Below, piece after piece: positions 45,358 to 56,406 of a stretch of 64,000 bases of DNA. The DNA lies in the NCBI GenBank assembly GCA_947500875.1, contig CANMUN010000001.1, positions 48,538 through 112,537 on the forward strand, in the 5' to 3' direction. This stretch comes from Flavobacteriales bacterium. Lineage in GTDB: Bacteria > Bacteroidota > Bacteroidia > Flavobacteriales_D > Crocinitomicaceae. Within the stretch, counting starts at the first letter, position 1, and each line of letters begins with the position of its first letter. Under the pieces are notes generated by a model. The model made no database searches. It saw only the letters and a program-made list of their open reading frames with translations, and was not told the origin of the DNA. A program made the translations under genes and the position numbers.

Positions 45358-45428
45358 CAAAGACATTAAGATATTAAGATATTAGAGAATATAAAATCCT
45401 TAAGTCCTAAAATCCTGATATCCTACCA
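45358..45428. repeat. intergenic repeat related to the 5435-5785 island
   Basis: gacaaagacattaagatattaagatattag...atccttaagtcctaaaatcctgatatcctacc. Confidence 0.6.
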
Positions 45429-45429
45429 T

Positions 45430-46254
45430 CTACCCCAAGGCCACGTCCAAGACCATCATTACCACAAAACCGGCAATGAACCCGAGTACCGCAAGATCGG
45501 TATATTTATCCCGTTGTGTTTCGGGGATAACTTCTTCCACCACGACAAAAATCATGGCGCCCGCTGCGAAGGCCAAGGCAAAAGGTAAAATCGGTTGAAT
45601 GTAGATAACGGCTACGGCACCAATCACACCGGCAATGGGTTCAACAATGGCCGAAAGTTGACCGTACCAAAATGCTTTAAACCGGCTGGCACCAGCTCGT
45701 CGTAAGGGCATTGCCACAGCAAATCCCTCCGGGAAATTTTGAATCGCAATCCCAAGGGCTAGGGCTACTGCAGCTCCAATCGTTGCGCCGCCCAAACCGT
45801 TGGCAGCTGCACCAAACAACACGCCAACCGCTAAACCTTCGGGTATGTTGTGAAGCGTTATGGCTAACACCAACAAAGTCGTTTTATGAAGTTGAGTCTT
45901 GACTCCCTCGGATTCGTTTTCGTTAAAATTGATGTGCAAATGGGGCATTTTTTTATCGAGGAAATACAAGAACAATGCTCCTGTTAAGAAGCCGACGGCC
46001 GCCGGCATCCATGGCATGGAAGGATACAAGCTTTCCGACATTTCAATGGACGGATTGAGGAGGGACCAAAAACTCGCAGCAACCATGACCCCTCCTGTAA
46101 ATCCCAGCATGGCATCCAAAACACCGCGGTGCATCGTTTTAAAGAAAAAAACCAAGGAGGCTCCTGCCGCAGTTACTAACCACGTAAAAACCGTTGCCCA
46201 AAATGCAGCCCATACAGGATGAATGCTGCCAATATAATCCACGATTTCTTTCAT
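45430..46254 (-). CDS. ZIP family metal (zinc) transporter
   Basis: LHNIPEGLAVGVLFGAAANG...ALGIAIQNFPEGFAVAMPLRRAG...YGQLSAIVEPIAGVIGA...AAGAMIFVVVEEVIPE; start set at MKEIV (46254). Confidence 0.92.
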   Translation of the reverse strand: MKEIVDYIGSIHPVWAAFWATVFTWLVTAAGASLVFFFKTMHRGVLDAMLGFTGGVMVAASFWSLLNPSIEMSESLYPSMPWMPAAVGFLTGALFLYFLDKKMPHLHINFNENESEGVKTQLHKTTLLVLAITLHNIPEGLAVGVLFGAAANGLGGATIGAAVALALGIAIQNFPEGFAVAMPLRRAGASRFKAFWYGQLSAIVEPIAGVIGAVAVIYIQPILPFALAFAAGAMIFVVVEEVIPETQRDKYTDLAVLGFIAGFVVMMVLDVALG

Positions 46255-46324
46255 CTCAGCAAAAATACCATAGATTTGCTTAACCCGAGGGGATTTATTA
46301 CCTTTGGTTAGCATTTAACATTCT

Positions 46325-46687
46325 ATGAAAGCATTTTTTCTTTTTCTTCTCGCATTTTCATCGTTGATGATGAGCGGATGCAACCGTAAGGACGATACCA
46401 TTTTACGCATCTATGTTGGATACAACGGGCAACCCAAGCTGAGTGCCAAAGTGGTCATTGACGGAGTTACACAAAATGCACCTTACTCCCCATTTGTGAT
46501 GTCGGAATTCACCGACGTGAATGGTTTAGCCGAGTTCAATTTGAAAGATTACATCAAACCGGGTTCTTACGGAGGAAGTACGGTGGATTGCACGGTTTAT
46601 TTAATCAAAAATTCGCCCCAAAGCGATACCATCAAAACGATTTTTGTAGAGGGATTCAAAACGACCAAGCAAGAATTTCTTTTTTAA
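46325..46687 (+). CDS. hypothetical lipoprotein
   Basis: MKAFFLFLLAFSSLMMSGCNRKD lipobox; Ig/CarboxypepD-like small domain. Confidence 0.65.
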   Translation: MKAFFLFLLAFSSLMMSGCNRKDDTILRIYVGYNGQPKLSAKVVIDGVTQNAPYSPFVMSEFTDVNGLAEFNLKDYIKPGSYGGSTVDCTVYLIKNSPQSDTIKTIFVEGFKTTKQEFLF

Positions 46688-46753
46688 AAAGCAGTCCTCT
46701 ACCCTTCCCGACTAAGGTTCATTTTTCGTACCTTCGCGCTAATTTTCAATTCC

Positions 46754-48226
46754 ATGGACAAGAAGGCAACTACCCGAAACGACGACTATTCAAAGTGGTA
46801 TAATGACCTCGTTCACAATGCAGATTTAGCAGAGCATTCCGATGTTAAAGGGTGCATGGTCATTAAACCCTACGGTTACGCCATTTGGGAGAACATGCGC
46901 GACGTTTTGGACAGGATGTTTAAAGATACTGGGCATTCCAACGCCTATTTCCCCCTGTTCATTCCTAAATCTTACCTGAGCAAAGAAGCAAGCCACGTCG
47001 AAGGATTTGCCAAAGAATGTGCTGTGGTTACCCACTACCGATTGAGAGCCACTGCCGACGGTAAGGGCGTCGAGGTCGACCCCGATGCGAAACTGCAAGA
47101 AGAACTGATTGTTCGACCTACGTCCGAGACGATTATTTGGAATTCATACCGCAATTGGATTCAATCCTACCGAGACCTTCCTATTTTGATCAACCAATGG
47201 GCGAACGTTGTTCGCTGGGAGATGCGCACCCGCTTGTTTTTACGAACCGCAGAATTCCTTTGGCAAGAAGGTCATACCGCTCATGCAACGAAAGAGGAGG
47301 CCATTGCAGAAACGGAGCAAATGCTTCGGGTTTATGCGGATTTTGCCGAAAACTACATGGCCATGCCCGTGATTTTGGGAAGAAAAACTCCCAGTGAGCG
47401 ATTTGCAGGAGCCGATGACACCTTGTGCATTGAGGCCATGATGCAAGATGGAAAAGCACTTCAAGCAGGAACATCTCATTTTTTAGGGCAAAACTTTGCC
47501 AAAGCCTTTGAAGTAAAATTTGCGGACAAAAGCGGTAAATTGGATTACGTTTGGGCCACTTCGTGGGGCGTTTCTACCCGATTGATGGGAGCCTTGGTTA
47601 TGACCCATTCCGACGATGAAGGATTGGTGTTGCCCCCAAAGCTTGCTCCGATTCAAGTGGTGGCCGTACCGATTTATAAAACGGAGGAAGAATTCAAACG
47701 AATTGAAGAGAAATTCATGTCCCTAGGTAAAGCCTTAAAAGCTCAAGGAATACGGTTCAAATTCGACGGAGACGATAACAAACGTCCCGGATGGAAATTC
47801 AACGAATACGAAGTAAAAGGGGTTCCGATTCGCTTAGCGATGGGACCAAGAGACTTGGAAAATGGGATGGTAGAATTGGCACGTCGGGACACCAAAGAGA
47901 AATCGAGTATTTCGTTTGATACCGCTTTAGAAACGCTGGAGCAATTGCTCATGGACATTCAATCCAATTTATTGGAGCGCTCCAAGCTGCATCGGGCCAA
48001 TAACACGTTTGAGGTTGACACCTACGAAGAATTCAAGCAACGAATTGACGGAGGTGGCTTTTTCTTAGCGCATTGGGATGGAACCGAAGCCACCGAGGAG
48101 TTGGTTAAGAATGAAACCAAAGCCACCATTCGATGCATTCCTTTTACCGAGCATCCGGTTCCTGGAAAATGCATGGTGACGGGACAGCCTTCCGCCCAAC
48201 GGGTCATTTTCGCGAAAGCCTACTAA
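46754..48226 (+). CDS. proS: prolyl-tRNA synthetase (archaeal/eukaryotic-type)
   Basis: [38 protein letters not shown]...[59 protein letters not shown]. Confidence 0.96.
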   Translation: MDKKATTRNDDYSKWYNDLVHNADLAEHSDVKGCMVIKPYGYAIWENMRDVLDRMFKDTGHSNAYFPLFIPKSYLSKEASHVEGFAKECAVVTHYRLRATADGKGVEVDPDAKLQEELIVRPTSETIIWNSYRNWIQSYRDLPILINQWANVVRWEMRTRLFLRTAEFLWQEGHTAHATKEEAIAETEQMLRVYADFAENYMAMPVILGRKTPSERFAGADDTLCIEAMMQDGKALQAGTSHFLGQNFAKAFEVKFADKSGKLDYVWATSWGVSTRLMGALVMTHSDDEGLVLPPKLAPIQVVAVPIYKTEEEFKRIEEKFMSLGKALKAQGIRFKFDGDDNKRPGWKFNEYEVKGVPIRLAMGPRDLENGMVELARRDTKEKSSISFDTALETLEQLLMDIQSNLLERSKLHRANNTFEVDTYEEFKQRIDGGGFFLAHWDGTEATEELVKNETKATIRCIPFTEHPVPGKCMVTGQPSAQRVIFAKAY

Positions 48227-48228
48227 CC

Positions 48229-48978
48229 TTGGCCAAATTTCGATTCAAACATTTCACGATCTATCATAACCAAGATTCGTTTTCCGTGGGAACCGATGCC
48301 ATGGTTTTAGGCGTCTTGGTACAGGGTCAAAATCCCGGGAGAATACTTGACGCTGGATCCGGTTCCGGGGTACTTGGCTTGATGGCCGCACAAAAATTCC
48401 CCCTAAGCCATGTGGATTGTGTTGAAATCGATGAGAAAGCCTTTCTAGAATGCCAAGAAAACGTACGCAAAAGCCCGTTCCAAAATCGCGTTACTGCGGT
48501 TCATTCAAACTTGTTGGAATACCAACCCAAAGAATTATACACCACCATCGTTACCAATCCGCCGTATTATTCCACCGACAATTTTTCCAACCCCAAAAAC
48601 CAACGGGAAAAACACCTGAGCAAAGAAGAACTTCATGCTTGGTTTGCGCATTGTATTCAACTGTTAGCACCGCATGGAACGCTTTGGTTCATTGCACCTG
48701 TTTCCATTACCAAGGTCGTTAACAAGCTCATTCAACGGTTAGAAATGTACGTTCATCATGAAGTGCAAATCCAGAACCAACACGATAGCCCCGTACGAAC
48801 CGTATATGGAATTTCGAAACAATCGAACCCCCAAAAAAATACTCTGCTTAAATTGCGAAATTCTGACGGAAGCTACAGCGACGAGTACATTGATTTAACC
48901 GCTGAATTTCATGGCATAACCCTGCAAAAGCAACCTAAGTTACACGAGACGAGCAACGCAACATGTACCTTTGTGTAG
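48229..48978 (+). CDS. tRNA1(Val) (adenine(37)-N6)-methyltransferase-like
   Basis: FTIYHNQDSFSVGTDAMVLGVLVQ...RILDAGSGSGVLGLMAAQKF...TIVTNPPYYSTDNFSNPKNQREKHL; probable TTG start at 48229 right after the proS stop. Confidence 0.85.
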   Translation: MAKFRFKHFTIYHNQDSFSVGTDAMVLGVLVQGQNPGRILDAGSGSGVLGLMAAQKFPLSHVDCVEIDEKAFLECQENVRKSPFQNRVTAVHSNLLEYQPKELYTTIVTNPPYYSTDNFSNPKNQREKHLSKEELHAWFAHCIQLLAPHGTLWFIAPVSITKVVNKLIQRLEMYVHHEVQIQNQHDSPVRTVYGISKQSNPQKNTLLKLRNSDGSYSDEYIDLTAEFHGITLQKQPKLHETSNATCTFV

Positions 48979-48991
48979 AAGAATTCAGATC

Positions 48992-49390
48992 ATGAAAAAA
49001 GGAACCAAGTTGTACAGCATTTTAACGATTACCTGCCCTCAGTGCCAGGAAGGTAAATTCATGGTAAGCGCGCCTTACCGGTTGAAAACCATGGGTCAAG
49101 TCAGGGATGAATGCGACCGTTGTGGATTGAATTACAAACCGGAAACCGGATTTTATTTCGGGGCAATGTACGTCTCTTATGCCCTGGGCGTCGCAGTTTT
49201 TGTGACCATTTGGGCATCGTGCAATTGGTTTTTTGACAACGTAAGTGTTTGGACGCAAATTGGTCTGGTGGGGGCTGCTTTAGTCCTATTCACGCCTTAT
49301 CTCAATGCCTTATCCAAGATTATTTGGGCGAATTTTTTCATGAATTATAAAAAAGATGCAATCCTTAATCGACAAGAAGGCGCTCATTGA
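48992..49390 (+). CDS. DUF983 domain-containing protein
   Basis: ITCPQCQEGKFMVSAPYRLKTMGQVRDECDRCGLNYKPETGFYFGAMYVSYALGVAVFV; CxxC pairs and TM segments. Confidence 0.88.
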   Translation: MKKGTKLYSILTITCPQCQEGKFMVSAPYRLKTMGQVRDECDRCGLNYKPETGFYFGAMYVSYALGVAVFVTIWASCNWFFDNVSVWTQIGLVGAALVLFTPYLNALSKIIWANFFMNYKKDAILNRQEGAH

Positions 49391-50006
49391 ACAGAGCGTA
49401 GGCTACTTATTCGAAGAAGCGTTGTTGGATGAAATGCTTCAACAGGCTCGCCTGCGGGAAACCGTAACGGACGAAACCATCATCCATGTCGGTGACACCT
49501 TGCACATGATTCCGATTGTCGTTCAAGGTTCCATAAAAGTCTCGCGTGAAAATCCCGACGGTGAAGAATTGTTGCTGTACTACATTGAGGGAGGCGATAC
49601 CTGTGCTATGTCATTGCAATGCTGTATTCGAAAAACAGCTTCCCACATTAAAGCAACGAGCATGGAACCTTCAGTTTTGCTCATGTTTCCAATGGAAAAC
49701 ATGCAAGATTGGATGGACCGATTTCCCTCATGGCGTGCCTATATTCTGCAATCCTACCACACACGCATGTTGGAATTAATGGAAACCATCGACGAAATCG
49801 CGTTCATGCGGTTGGACGAACGCCTTTTGAAATATTTAAAAGATCAGGTGAAACTTCTTGGCTCGGAGGAATTACACCACACCCACCAGCAAATAGCCGA
49901 TGATTTGCATTCATCGCGCGTGGTTATTTCACGCCTACTCAAACAGCTTGAACATCGGGGGATTGTTGAGATTCACCGTAATCGTATCAAGGTAAAGGAC
50001 TACTAA
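49356..50006 (+). CDS. Crp/Fnr family transcriptional regulator
   Basis: cNMP-like domain ([38 protein letters not shown]) and HTH ([38 protein letters not shown]). Confidence 0.92.
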   Translation: MQSLIDKKALIEQSVGYLFEEALLDEMLQQARLRETVTDETIIHVGDTLHMIPIVVQGSIKVSRENPDGEELLLYYIEGGDTCAMSLQCCIRKTASHIKATSMEPSVLLMFPMENMQDWMDRFPSWRAYILQSYHTRMLELMETIDEIAFMRLDERLLKYLKDQVKLLGSEELHHTHQQIADDLHSSRVVISRLLKQLEHRGIVEIHRNRIKVKDY

Positions 50007-51601
50007 ACCGATCGTTGCAGTTTGAATTCCGAGGATTTATGGAAGGTGATTTTCGGATAATCCTGTTCGGCCATTGAAAGTAAGAAAGGCGTTTCCGCTA
50101 AAAACACCCAATTCTCGTCTTTATCCATGGCCATATGATTCGACTTGGCACGTTGAAAGCGCTGCATTTCTTCATCGTCTTCGGTCGTTAACCAACAGGC
50201 TTTAAAGTAATTCCTAGGAACAAATCGGCAATTGGCCCCGTACTCGTGAATCAGGCGGTAGTTAATCACCTCGAATTGAAGCTGCCCAACGGTCCCTACA
50301 ATTTTTCGATTGCCCGGTTGCTGAATGAACAATTGGGCCACCCCCTCGTCGATGAGCTGACGGATTCCTTTTTCCAATTGTTTGGATTTCATCGGATCCA
50401 AGTTTTCCAGTTCCTGAAAGATCTCCGGTGAGAAACTTGGAATACCTTGGTACATCATTTTCTCTCCTTCCGTTAATGTATCCCCAATTTTGAAATTCCC
50501 TGAGTCGTAAAGACCCACGACATCTCCCGGAAATGCCTCATCAATCACGCTTTTATCCTGGGCCATAAAAGAAGTCGGGTTGGGGAACTTCATCTTTTTG
50601 TCGGAACGGACATGATAATAAAATTGGTTCCGTTCAAACTTCCCTGACACGATGCGCAAAAAAGCAATGCGGTCGCGGTGTTTAGGATCTAAGTTGGCGT
50701 GAATTTTAAAGACGAATCCGCTGAATTTATCTTCCTGAGGATGAATGAATCGAAGGTCGGTTTCTCGCCCTAGCGGCGACGGAGAAATTTCACAGAAGGT
50801 GTCCAAAAGCTCCTTTACGCCAAAATTATTCACGGCCGATCCAAAGAAAACCGGAGCCATATCACCGGCCAAATAAGCTTCACGATTGAATGGATCGTAA
50901 ACGCCCTCGACCATCGCCAGCTCCTCGCGCAATTCCATTGCAGGAGCCTGTCCTAAAATCTCCTCTAACTCAGGGTCGTTCACGTCTTCAAAAGAGAGCA
51001 CTTCTTCGGAAATTTTGGTTTTATTCGCTGCGAAAAGGTTGAGCCCGCGGTGGTAAATGTTATAAACCCCCTGAAAGCGGTCGCCCATGCCAATGGGCCA
51101 CGTAAGGGGACATACCTTGATCGACAGGCTTTTTTCCAATTCGTCTAAAAGATCAAAGGCCTCTTTACCGTCACGATCCATCTTGTTGATGAAAATAATC
51201 ACAGGAGTTTTACGCATGCGGCAAACCTCCATCAATCGTTCGGTTTGTTCCTCTACCCCATTGGCGCAATCGATGACCAAAATTACGGAGTCGACGGCCG
51301 TCAAGGTTCGGAAAGTATCTTCGGCGAAGTCCTTGTGACCTGGGGTATCCAAAATGTTGATTTGCTTTTGGTTATACTCAAATGCCATAACGGAAGTAGC
51401 AACGGAAATCCCTCGCTGCTTCTCAATTTCCATGAAATCCGAAGTGGCCGTTTTTTTGATTTTATTGTTCTTAACTGCACCTGCCGTTTGAATGGCGCCC
51501 CCGAACAACAATAATTTTTCGGTCAATGTGGTTTTACCCGCATCGGGGTGGGAGATGATGCCGAAAGTTCGGCGTTTTTCCGTGGCTTCTTGATTCTTCA
51601 T
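50003..51601 (-). CDS. prfC: peptide chain release factor 3
   Basis: [38 protein letters not shown]...[19 protein letters not shown]...[35 protein letters not shown]; start MKNQE at 51601. Confidence 0.96.
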   Translation of the reverse strand: MKNQEATEKRRTFGIISHPDAGKTTLTEKLLLFGGAIQTAGAVKNNKIKKTATSDFMEIEKQRGISVATSVMAFEYNQKQINILDTPGHKDFAEDTFRTLTAVDSVILVIDCANGVEEQTERLMEVCRMRKTPVIIFINKMDRDGKEAFDLLDELEKSLSIKVCPLTWPIGMGDRFQGVYNIYHRGLNLFAANKTKISEEVLSFEDVNDPELEEILGQAPAMELREELAMVEGVYDPFNREAYLAGDMAPVFFGSAVNNFGVKELLDTFCEISPSPLGRETDLRFIHPQEDKFSGFVFKIHANLDPKHRDRIAFLRIVSGKFERNQFYYHVRSDKKMKFPNPTSFMAQDKSVIDEAFPGDVVGLYDSGNFKIGDTLTEGEKMMYQGIPSFSPEIFQELENLDPMKSKQLEKGIRQLIDEGVAQLFIQQPGNRKIVGTVGQLQFEVINYRLIHEYGANCRFVPRNYFKACWLTTEDDEEMQRFQRAKSNHMAMDKDENWVFLAETPFLLSMAEQDYPKITFHKSSEFKLQRSV

Positions 51602-51608
51602 AGGACAT

Positions 51609-51632
51609 AAAAAAGACCACACACAGGTGGTC
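51609..51632 (-). terminator. intrinsic terminator downstream of ndk
   Basis: Minus strand GACCACctgtgtGTGGTC followed by T6. Confidence 0.75.
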
Positions 51633-51655
51633 TTTGGCAATGGTAATTACGGATA

Positions 51656-52075
51656 TTAAAAAATCTCAGCTGGCGCGAAATGGAAAGCGCCTTCGATGGC
51701 TGCATTCTCATCGGAATCGCTTCCGTGAACGGCATTTCTACCTTTGCTTTCTGCATAAGCCTTACGAATAGTTCCTTCGGCTGCTTCCGCTGGGTCCGTA
51801 GATCCGATCAATTTACGGAATGAGGCTACCGCGTCTTCTTTTTCCAAAATTGCTGCAACGATGGGTCCAGAGGTCATGTATTCCACCAATTCACCGTAGA
51901 AAGGACGTTCTTTATGGACCGCATAAAACGCGCTTGCCTGCTCTTTGCTTAAGCGGGTATATTTCATGGCTTTAATCGCAAATCCGTCTTGCAAAATCAT
52001 GTCGATAATTTTCCCCATGTGACCGTTTTCAATCGCATCTGGTTTTAACATGGTAAAGGTTCTGTTTGTGGTCAT
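51656..52075 (-). CDS. ndk: nucleoside-diphosphate kinase
   Basis: [25 protein letters not shown]...[56 protein letters not shown]; start MTTNRT at 52075. Confidence 0.96.
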   Translation of the reverse strand: MTTNRTFTMLKPDAIENGHMGKIIDMILQDGFAIKAMKYTRLSKEQASAFYAVHKERPFYGELVEYMTSGPIVAAILEKEDAVASFRKLIGSTDPAEAAEGTIRKAYAESKGRNAVHGSDSDENAAIEGAFHFAPAEIF

Positions 52076-52133
52076 TATTTTGTATTTTGGTGCAAAGATA
52101 GGCATTCTTTTTTGTCCATAAAATTTGAACGAT

Positions 52134-52709
52134 ATGAAGCGATACATTCCCCTCCTTTTACTGGCAGTTCCTTTTTTCATCGAATCATGCACCGAGGAAA
52201 ACAAGCAACCTTCAGGCGAAGGCTTAAAAAAGGCTGATCAAGAGCTAACACAAAAAAATCAAGTTCCTGACACGCTTGATAAGGCAATTATCCCGAATGA
52301 AATCCCATCGGATACCAAGCAACCGTTACCCCTAAAAAAAACTAAGAAGGAAAAAACAATACCTTCTAATACCAAAAATATTGTGGACGCGTACCCCGAA
52401 ACCAAGGTCAAAGCGTTTAAAAATCCTGCCTTAGATCAATGGGCCAATACCTACCTTAACGACCCACAATGGCAAGAACAATACTCGGCCAGCGTGCGTT
52501 ATTATTTAAGCAGTGTACAACGTAACTTGGATCAAAACCCAGAACGTAAAACCGACAAAAGCACGATTGTCTCAAACTACCGTGAAAAGATGTCGCAAAC
52601 GTTTTACAGAAGTCCTGAATTCGTAGAATTCGCGCGAAGCCAATTCGAAAAATCCTCGGAACTTTCAGCCTTTCTAGTACGCAATGCGGATCAGATTACT
52701 GTTGATTGA
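52134..52709 (+). CDS. hypothetical lipoprotein
   Basis: [23 protein letters not shown] lipobox. Confidence 0.65.
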   Translation: MKRYIPLLLLAVPFFIESCTEENKQPSGEGLKKADQELTQKNQVPDTLDKAIIPNEIPSDTKQPLPLKKTKKEKTIPSNTKNIVDAYPETKVKAFKNPALDQWANTYLNDPQWQEQYSASVRYYLSSVQRNLDQNPERKTDKSTIVSNYREKMSQTFYRSPEFVEFARSQFEKSSELSAFLVRNADQITVD

Positions 52710-55143
52710 GGGTTTGAGGTAAGGCCCTGCGTTTCGTAGCGAATTCGATGATGATGCCTATAGTAGGCTGAACAATACCGGAGGTATTTTCGATGGTTTT
52801 GGTTAAATACCTCGAAGAATCATTTGGATCAACAATGGGAGCTCCGTTAGCATCAGTTTGTAACAATAATATGGGCGCAACCTTTGTTTTGTTCCCGTAA
52901 GCATTTTGAATATCCAAATAAAAATTCATGTTGAATTTATCGAGAAACAACTTCTTATCTAAGCGAATGTTCAATTGGTGAAAGCTTGATTCTCGTTGGG
53001 TATTCAACTGATTATAATCCAATACTCCTATGCCATTAACGTTCCAATTGGCGATTAAACTAGAAGTTGGTACGTCGTAAGGGGTGTAAGGAGAACCTCC
53101 GGAAAACAACCAACGCATCCCCAATTCCCAACCTTTCTTAAAGCGCTTCCCACCGGTCAAAGAAACAATGTGACGGCTATCCCATGCGGTTGGAACATAT
53201 TGATCGTTTTTATCCTTGAACTCAGAAATAACATAGGTATAGGCTAATACCGCGTAGAATCCTTTATACAATTTCTGTTGAAATAAAAACTCACCTCCGT
53301 AGGTTCTACCGGTAGAAATGCTCTTAACAGCTTCATTGCCCACTACCCCAAAATCGGAACCAATGTTGGCCAGCGAAATGGAATCCTTTAAACTGAACGG
53401 GTAACGGGAATAGTTTTTATAAAAACCCTCAAGGGTAAATCGTGAACTCTGCTTGGTGCGATATTCGGTACCTATTACAAAATGATCTGCACGGATGTAC
53501 TTTAAACCGTTGTCCTTATTCACCAAAGATCCAGCATTGTTTCGATAACCAAGAACGGTGTATGCTGGAAGCTGGTGGTAGCGCGCGACATTGGCGTTGA
53601 GGGCAAAAGACTCATTAATCCTATAATTCACAGAAAGCGAGGGGGAAAGTTGATTCAACGGATTGGACATTTCCCTCGAGTAGTTCGAGCCGTCCATCCT
53701 TAATCCAAAGGAAAGGTTCAATTGCTCTTTGAACAGGGACTGACTCACTTGCGAGAACATCGAATATTTGCTCAGAAACAAATCCGAGGCATAATCTACC
53801 GTAAAGGGTTGACCTTGTACGGTGATATTTAAGAAAGACTCATTTCGATAGCGCGCATACTCATATCCCACACCTACGTTCCATCGGAAACCGTTTTTAC
53901 GGTAGGTATGTTCCATGCGCAGTTTATTTTCAGCTTCGAACGAAGCATAGTTTTGTAGGAGATTTTCAGGCGTTTCAATTAAGTCTTTGTATCGATAAGC
54001 CTCATTATTTAGCATGTTACGCGACACCACTACTGTTTGAATGGATTGCTCACTGAAGTGCTGGTAATTCACTCCAACCGTATAATTCCATTGGCTTTGC
54101 ATGGGAATGTTACCTAGAAGGAAGTTATTGTACTCGACTTGAGCCGTATCGGTGTTTCCTTCGTTCACCTTTGTGTTCAACGCGAATTGATCGATGGCCC
54201 CCAAACCAATGAACGAAATGCGGTTTTTGGCGTTGAGGTTTACGTTGACTTTGTACTGAAAGTCGTTGTATGTAGGTAAAATGGGAAGTTTAAGGGCAGC
54301 AAAAAGAAACTGTAAGTAGGACCTTCTTGCGGAAAAGATGAAATTAGCCTTTTTGCCCAATGGACCGTCAAAGGTTAGGGCTGCATCGCTTGAACCCAGT
54401 GCAAAATTAGTAATGAGTCCGTCTTCGTTTCCGTCTTTTTGCTTAAAAGCCAGCACGCTGCTGAGACCATTAGCACGGTTGGCAGGAAAAGCACCGGAAT
54501 AGAAATCCACATCGCTGATGAAGTTTACATTTAACAACCCCACCGGACCACCGCTGGAGCCCTGCGTGGCAAAGTGGTTAATGTTGGGAACTTCAATGCC
54601 GTCGAGGTAAAATTTATTTTCACCCGGTGAACCTCCACGGATGATGATGTCGTTTCGAAACGTGGCACGGGAAGCCACTCCGGGAAGGGCGGCAATGACC
54701 TTACTAACATCGCGGTTGGCGCCAGGAAGACGCTCTATTTCTGTAGAATTCAAGGACTTCAAAGAAACCGGTGACTCGATGTTGCGAACGAACTTCGGAC
54801 CTTTAACGACCACCTCATCGGCCTCTTTTCCAGAGAAAACCTCTTCCAAGACCAGGACCAAATTCACGGTACGGGCATTGGTTACGGTAATTTCGTTTTG
54901 AAAAGCGGTGTTGTAGCCAATGGAAGACGCTCTAAATGTGTAAACGCCCGGAGGAAGGTTGTTGAATTCAAAACCTCCCACGGAATCGGAGAGCACTCCT
55001 TGAGAGAGTTCTACGATGAATACCTTAACCCCCGACAAAGGTTGGTTATTCGCAGCATTCACGGTAAAGCCGCGAACAAGACCTTTTTGACCGTGAGCGA
55101 GGAAAATGAACGTTAAAAAAACGCTGGAAATTAAAAAACGCAT
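52696..55143 (-). CDS. TonB-dependent receptor with N-terminal carboxypeptidase-regulatory-like domain
   Basis: VRGFTVNAANNQPLSGVKVFIVELSQGVLSDSVGGFEFNNLPPGVYTFRASSIGY; plug IERLPGANRDVSKVIAALPGVASRATFRNDIIIRGGSPGENKFYLDGIEVPNINHF; long beta-barrel. Confidence 0.93.
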   Translation of the reverse strand: MRFLISSVFLTFIFLAHGQKGLVRGFTVNAANNQPLSGVKVFIVELSQGVLSDSVGGFEFNNLPPGVYTFRASSIGYNTAFQNEITVTNARTVNLVLVLEEVFSGKEADEVVVKGPKFVRNIESPVSLKSLNSTEIERLPGANRDVSKVIAALPGVASRATFRNDIIIRGGSPGENKFYLDGIEVPNINHFATQGSSGGPVGLLNVNFISDVDFYSGAFPANRANGLSSVLAFKQKDGNEDGLITNFALGSSDAALTFDGPLGKKANFIFSARRSYLQFLFAALKLPILPTYNDFQYKVNVNLNAKNRISFIGLGAIDQFALNTKVNEGNTDTAQVEYNNFLLGNIPMQSQWNYTVGVNYQHFSEQSIQTVVVSRNMLNNEAYRYKDLIETPENLLQNYASFEAENKLRMEHTYRKNGFRWNVGVGYEYARYRNESFLNITVQGQPFTVDYASDLFLSKYSMFSQVSQSLFKEQLNLSFGLRMDGSNYSREMSNPLNQLSPSLSVNYRINESFALNANVARYHQLPAYTVLGYRNNAGSLVNKDNGLKYIRADHFVIGTEYRTKQSSRFTLEGFYKNYSRYPFSLKDSISLANIGSDFGVVGNEAVKSISTGRTYGGEFLFQQKLYKGFYAVLAYTYVISEFKDKNDQYVPTAWDSRHIVSLTGGKRFKKGWELGMRWLFSGGSPYTPYDVPTSSLIANWNVNGIGVLDYNQLNTQRESSFHQLNIRLDKKLFLDKFNMNFYLDIQNAYGNKTKVAPILLLQTDANGAPIVDPNDSSRYLTKTIENTSGIVQPTIGIIIEFATKRRALPQTLNQQ

Positions 55144-55195
55144 GAAGAAAATTTATTGAAGCAACAAACTCCAATAAGAATAGTTCATTGCGACC

Positions 55196-55765
55196 TTATT
55201 CCTTCCCGAGCATGTCGTTTTTCAGACTTTCTTGCGCTGGATTCGAACCGAGCCAGATGGCAAAAAGGGCTTTCTTAAACTCTAACCCTGGTATGGTACC
55301 TTTAAGCTCGCTGTTTTTGTAAATTTTAGTACCCACTTTCGGAACGTAATCCAGGTAAATTTTATCTTGATCCTTAAACTCTTCGCTCAGGTAGGACATG
55401 AATTTCTTCTGCTCATCTGCGGTAGCTTTACCAGAACTGGCATTTTTAAAACCTTCGGTTACCGATTCTTTAAAACGCTCCCGTGTAACCATGCTTGAAA
55501 CCAAACGAATATGAATTCCCATCTCTTCATCCGCATTGATGATGGTGGAGGCTTCCTTGGACATCTTCTTGAGGTATAAAGCACCTACATACATGTTCAT
55601 GAAGTACTTTGTTCGAACGCCCGCACCGTTGATTACCACTGGTGTTTCATTAATGGTGGTTTCTGTGAAAAACTCTACACCATGGTAGGTTTTTGTTTTC
55701 TTGGTTTGCGACCAAGACATCGTGCTCAAGACAAGAGCAAAAGTGAAAAGAGCAATGGTTTTCAT
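55196..55765 (-). CDS. chalcone isomerase family protein
   Basis: VEFFTETTINETPVVINGAGVRTKYFMNMYVGALYLKKMSKEASTIINADEEMGIHIRLVSSMVTRERF...IPGLEFKKALFAIWLGSNPAQESLKNDMLG. Confidence 0.82.
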   Translation of the reverse strand: MKTIALFTFALVLSTMSWSQTKKTKTYHGVEFFTETTINETPVVINGAGVRTKYFMNMYVGALYLKKMSKEASTIINADEEMGIHIRLVSSMVTRERFKESVTEGFKNASSGKATADEQKKFMSYLSEEFKDQDKIYLDYVPKVGTKIYKNSELKGTIPGLEFKKALFAIWLGSNPAQESLKNDMLGKE

Positions 55766-55769
55766 GTTA

Positions 55770-56357
55770 TTATTTTTTCGTAAATATATCAAAAATAATT
55801 CCACTTACATTTTCAATGATTTTTTTACCCTGAGAAGTCATAATGGATTCGGGATGAAACTGAACTCCGTACAACAATCGCTCTTCGCACGCCACAGCCA
55901 TTAGGTTCCCCTCCTCATCCGTTGCAACAATGTACTCCTTAGGGACATTCAATACCGTCCAACTATGGTAGAGCCCTACTTCCATCGGAAATGCTATTCC
56001 GTTAAATAGAGTGCATGTGCGGTGGCGGTTTACCTTTAGAGAAATACCATGACGAACGCAGTTTAAATTCGCTAGCGTTCCTCCTAAGTATACGCCAATT
56101 CCTTGCATTCCCAAACAAACCCCAAAAACAGGAATGGAGGACTGACAGTAGTTGATAACCTGCATCATGCTGTGAGTCTCTTGCGGTAAGCCAGGACCCG
56201 GAGATAAAACAACGGCCGCATAAGTTGAGAGAAAATGCAATGAATCTGACTGAATATCCGCATCACAACGAACGTCAACCTCCAAACCTTCCGTGCGAAA
56301 GTAGTGAACCAAATTGTACACAAATGAATCGTAAAAGTCAATGATCAGGATTCGCAC
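55770..56357 (-). CDS. glutamine amidotransferase, anthranilate/aminodeoxychorismate synthase component II (GTG start)
   Basis: VRILIIDFYDSFVYNLVHYFRTEG...VVLSPGPGLPQETHSM...PVFGVCLGMQGIGVYLGG...LYGVQFHPESIMT: triad Cys/His/Glu present. Confidence 0.88.
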   Translation of the reverse strand: MRILIIDFYDSFVYNLVHYFRTEGLEVDVRCDADIQSDSLHFLSTYAAVVLSPGPGLPQETHSMMQVINYCQSSIPVFGVCLGMQGIGVYLGGTLANLNCVRHGISLKVNRHRTCTLFNGIAFPMEVGLYHSWTVLNVPKEYIVATDEEGNLMAVACEERLLYGVQFHPESIMTSQGKKIIENVSGIIFDIFTKK

Positions 56358-56406
56358 AAGGAACAAAAGTCTTAATTTTACAAAGTTATGTTTTTCAAAC
56401 CCTGAA

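Noticed and set aside
48133-48228. ATG-initiated N-terminal extension of the trmN6-like ORF
   Set aside because: Lies inside proS in another frame; homology-like sequence starts at TTG 48229 (LAKFRFKHFTIYHNQDSFSVG).
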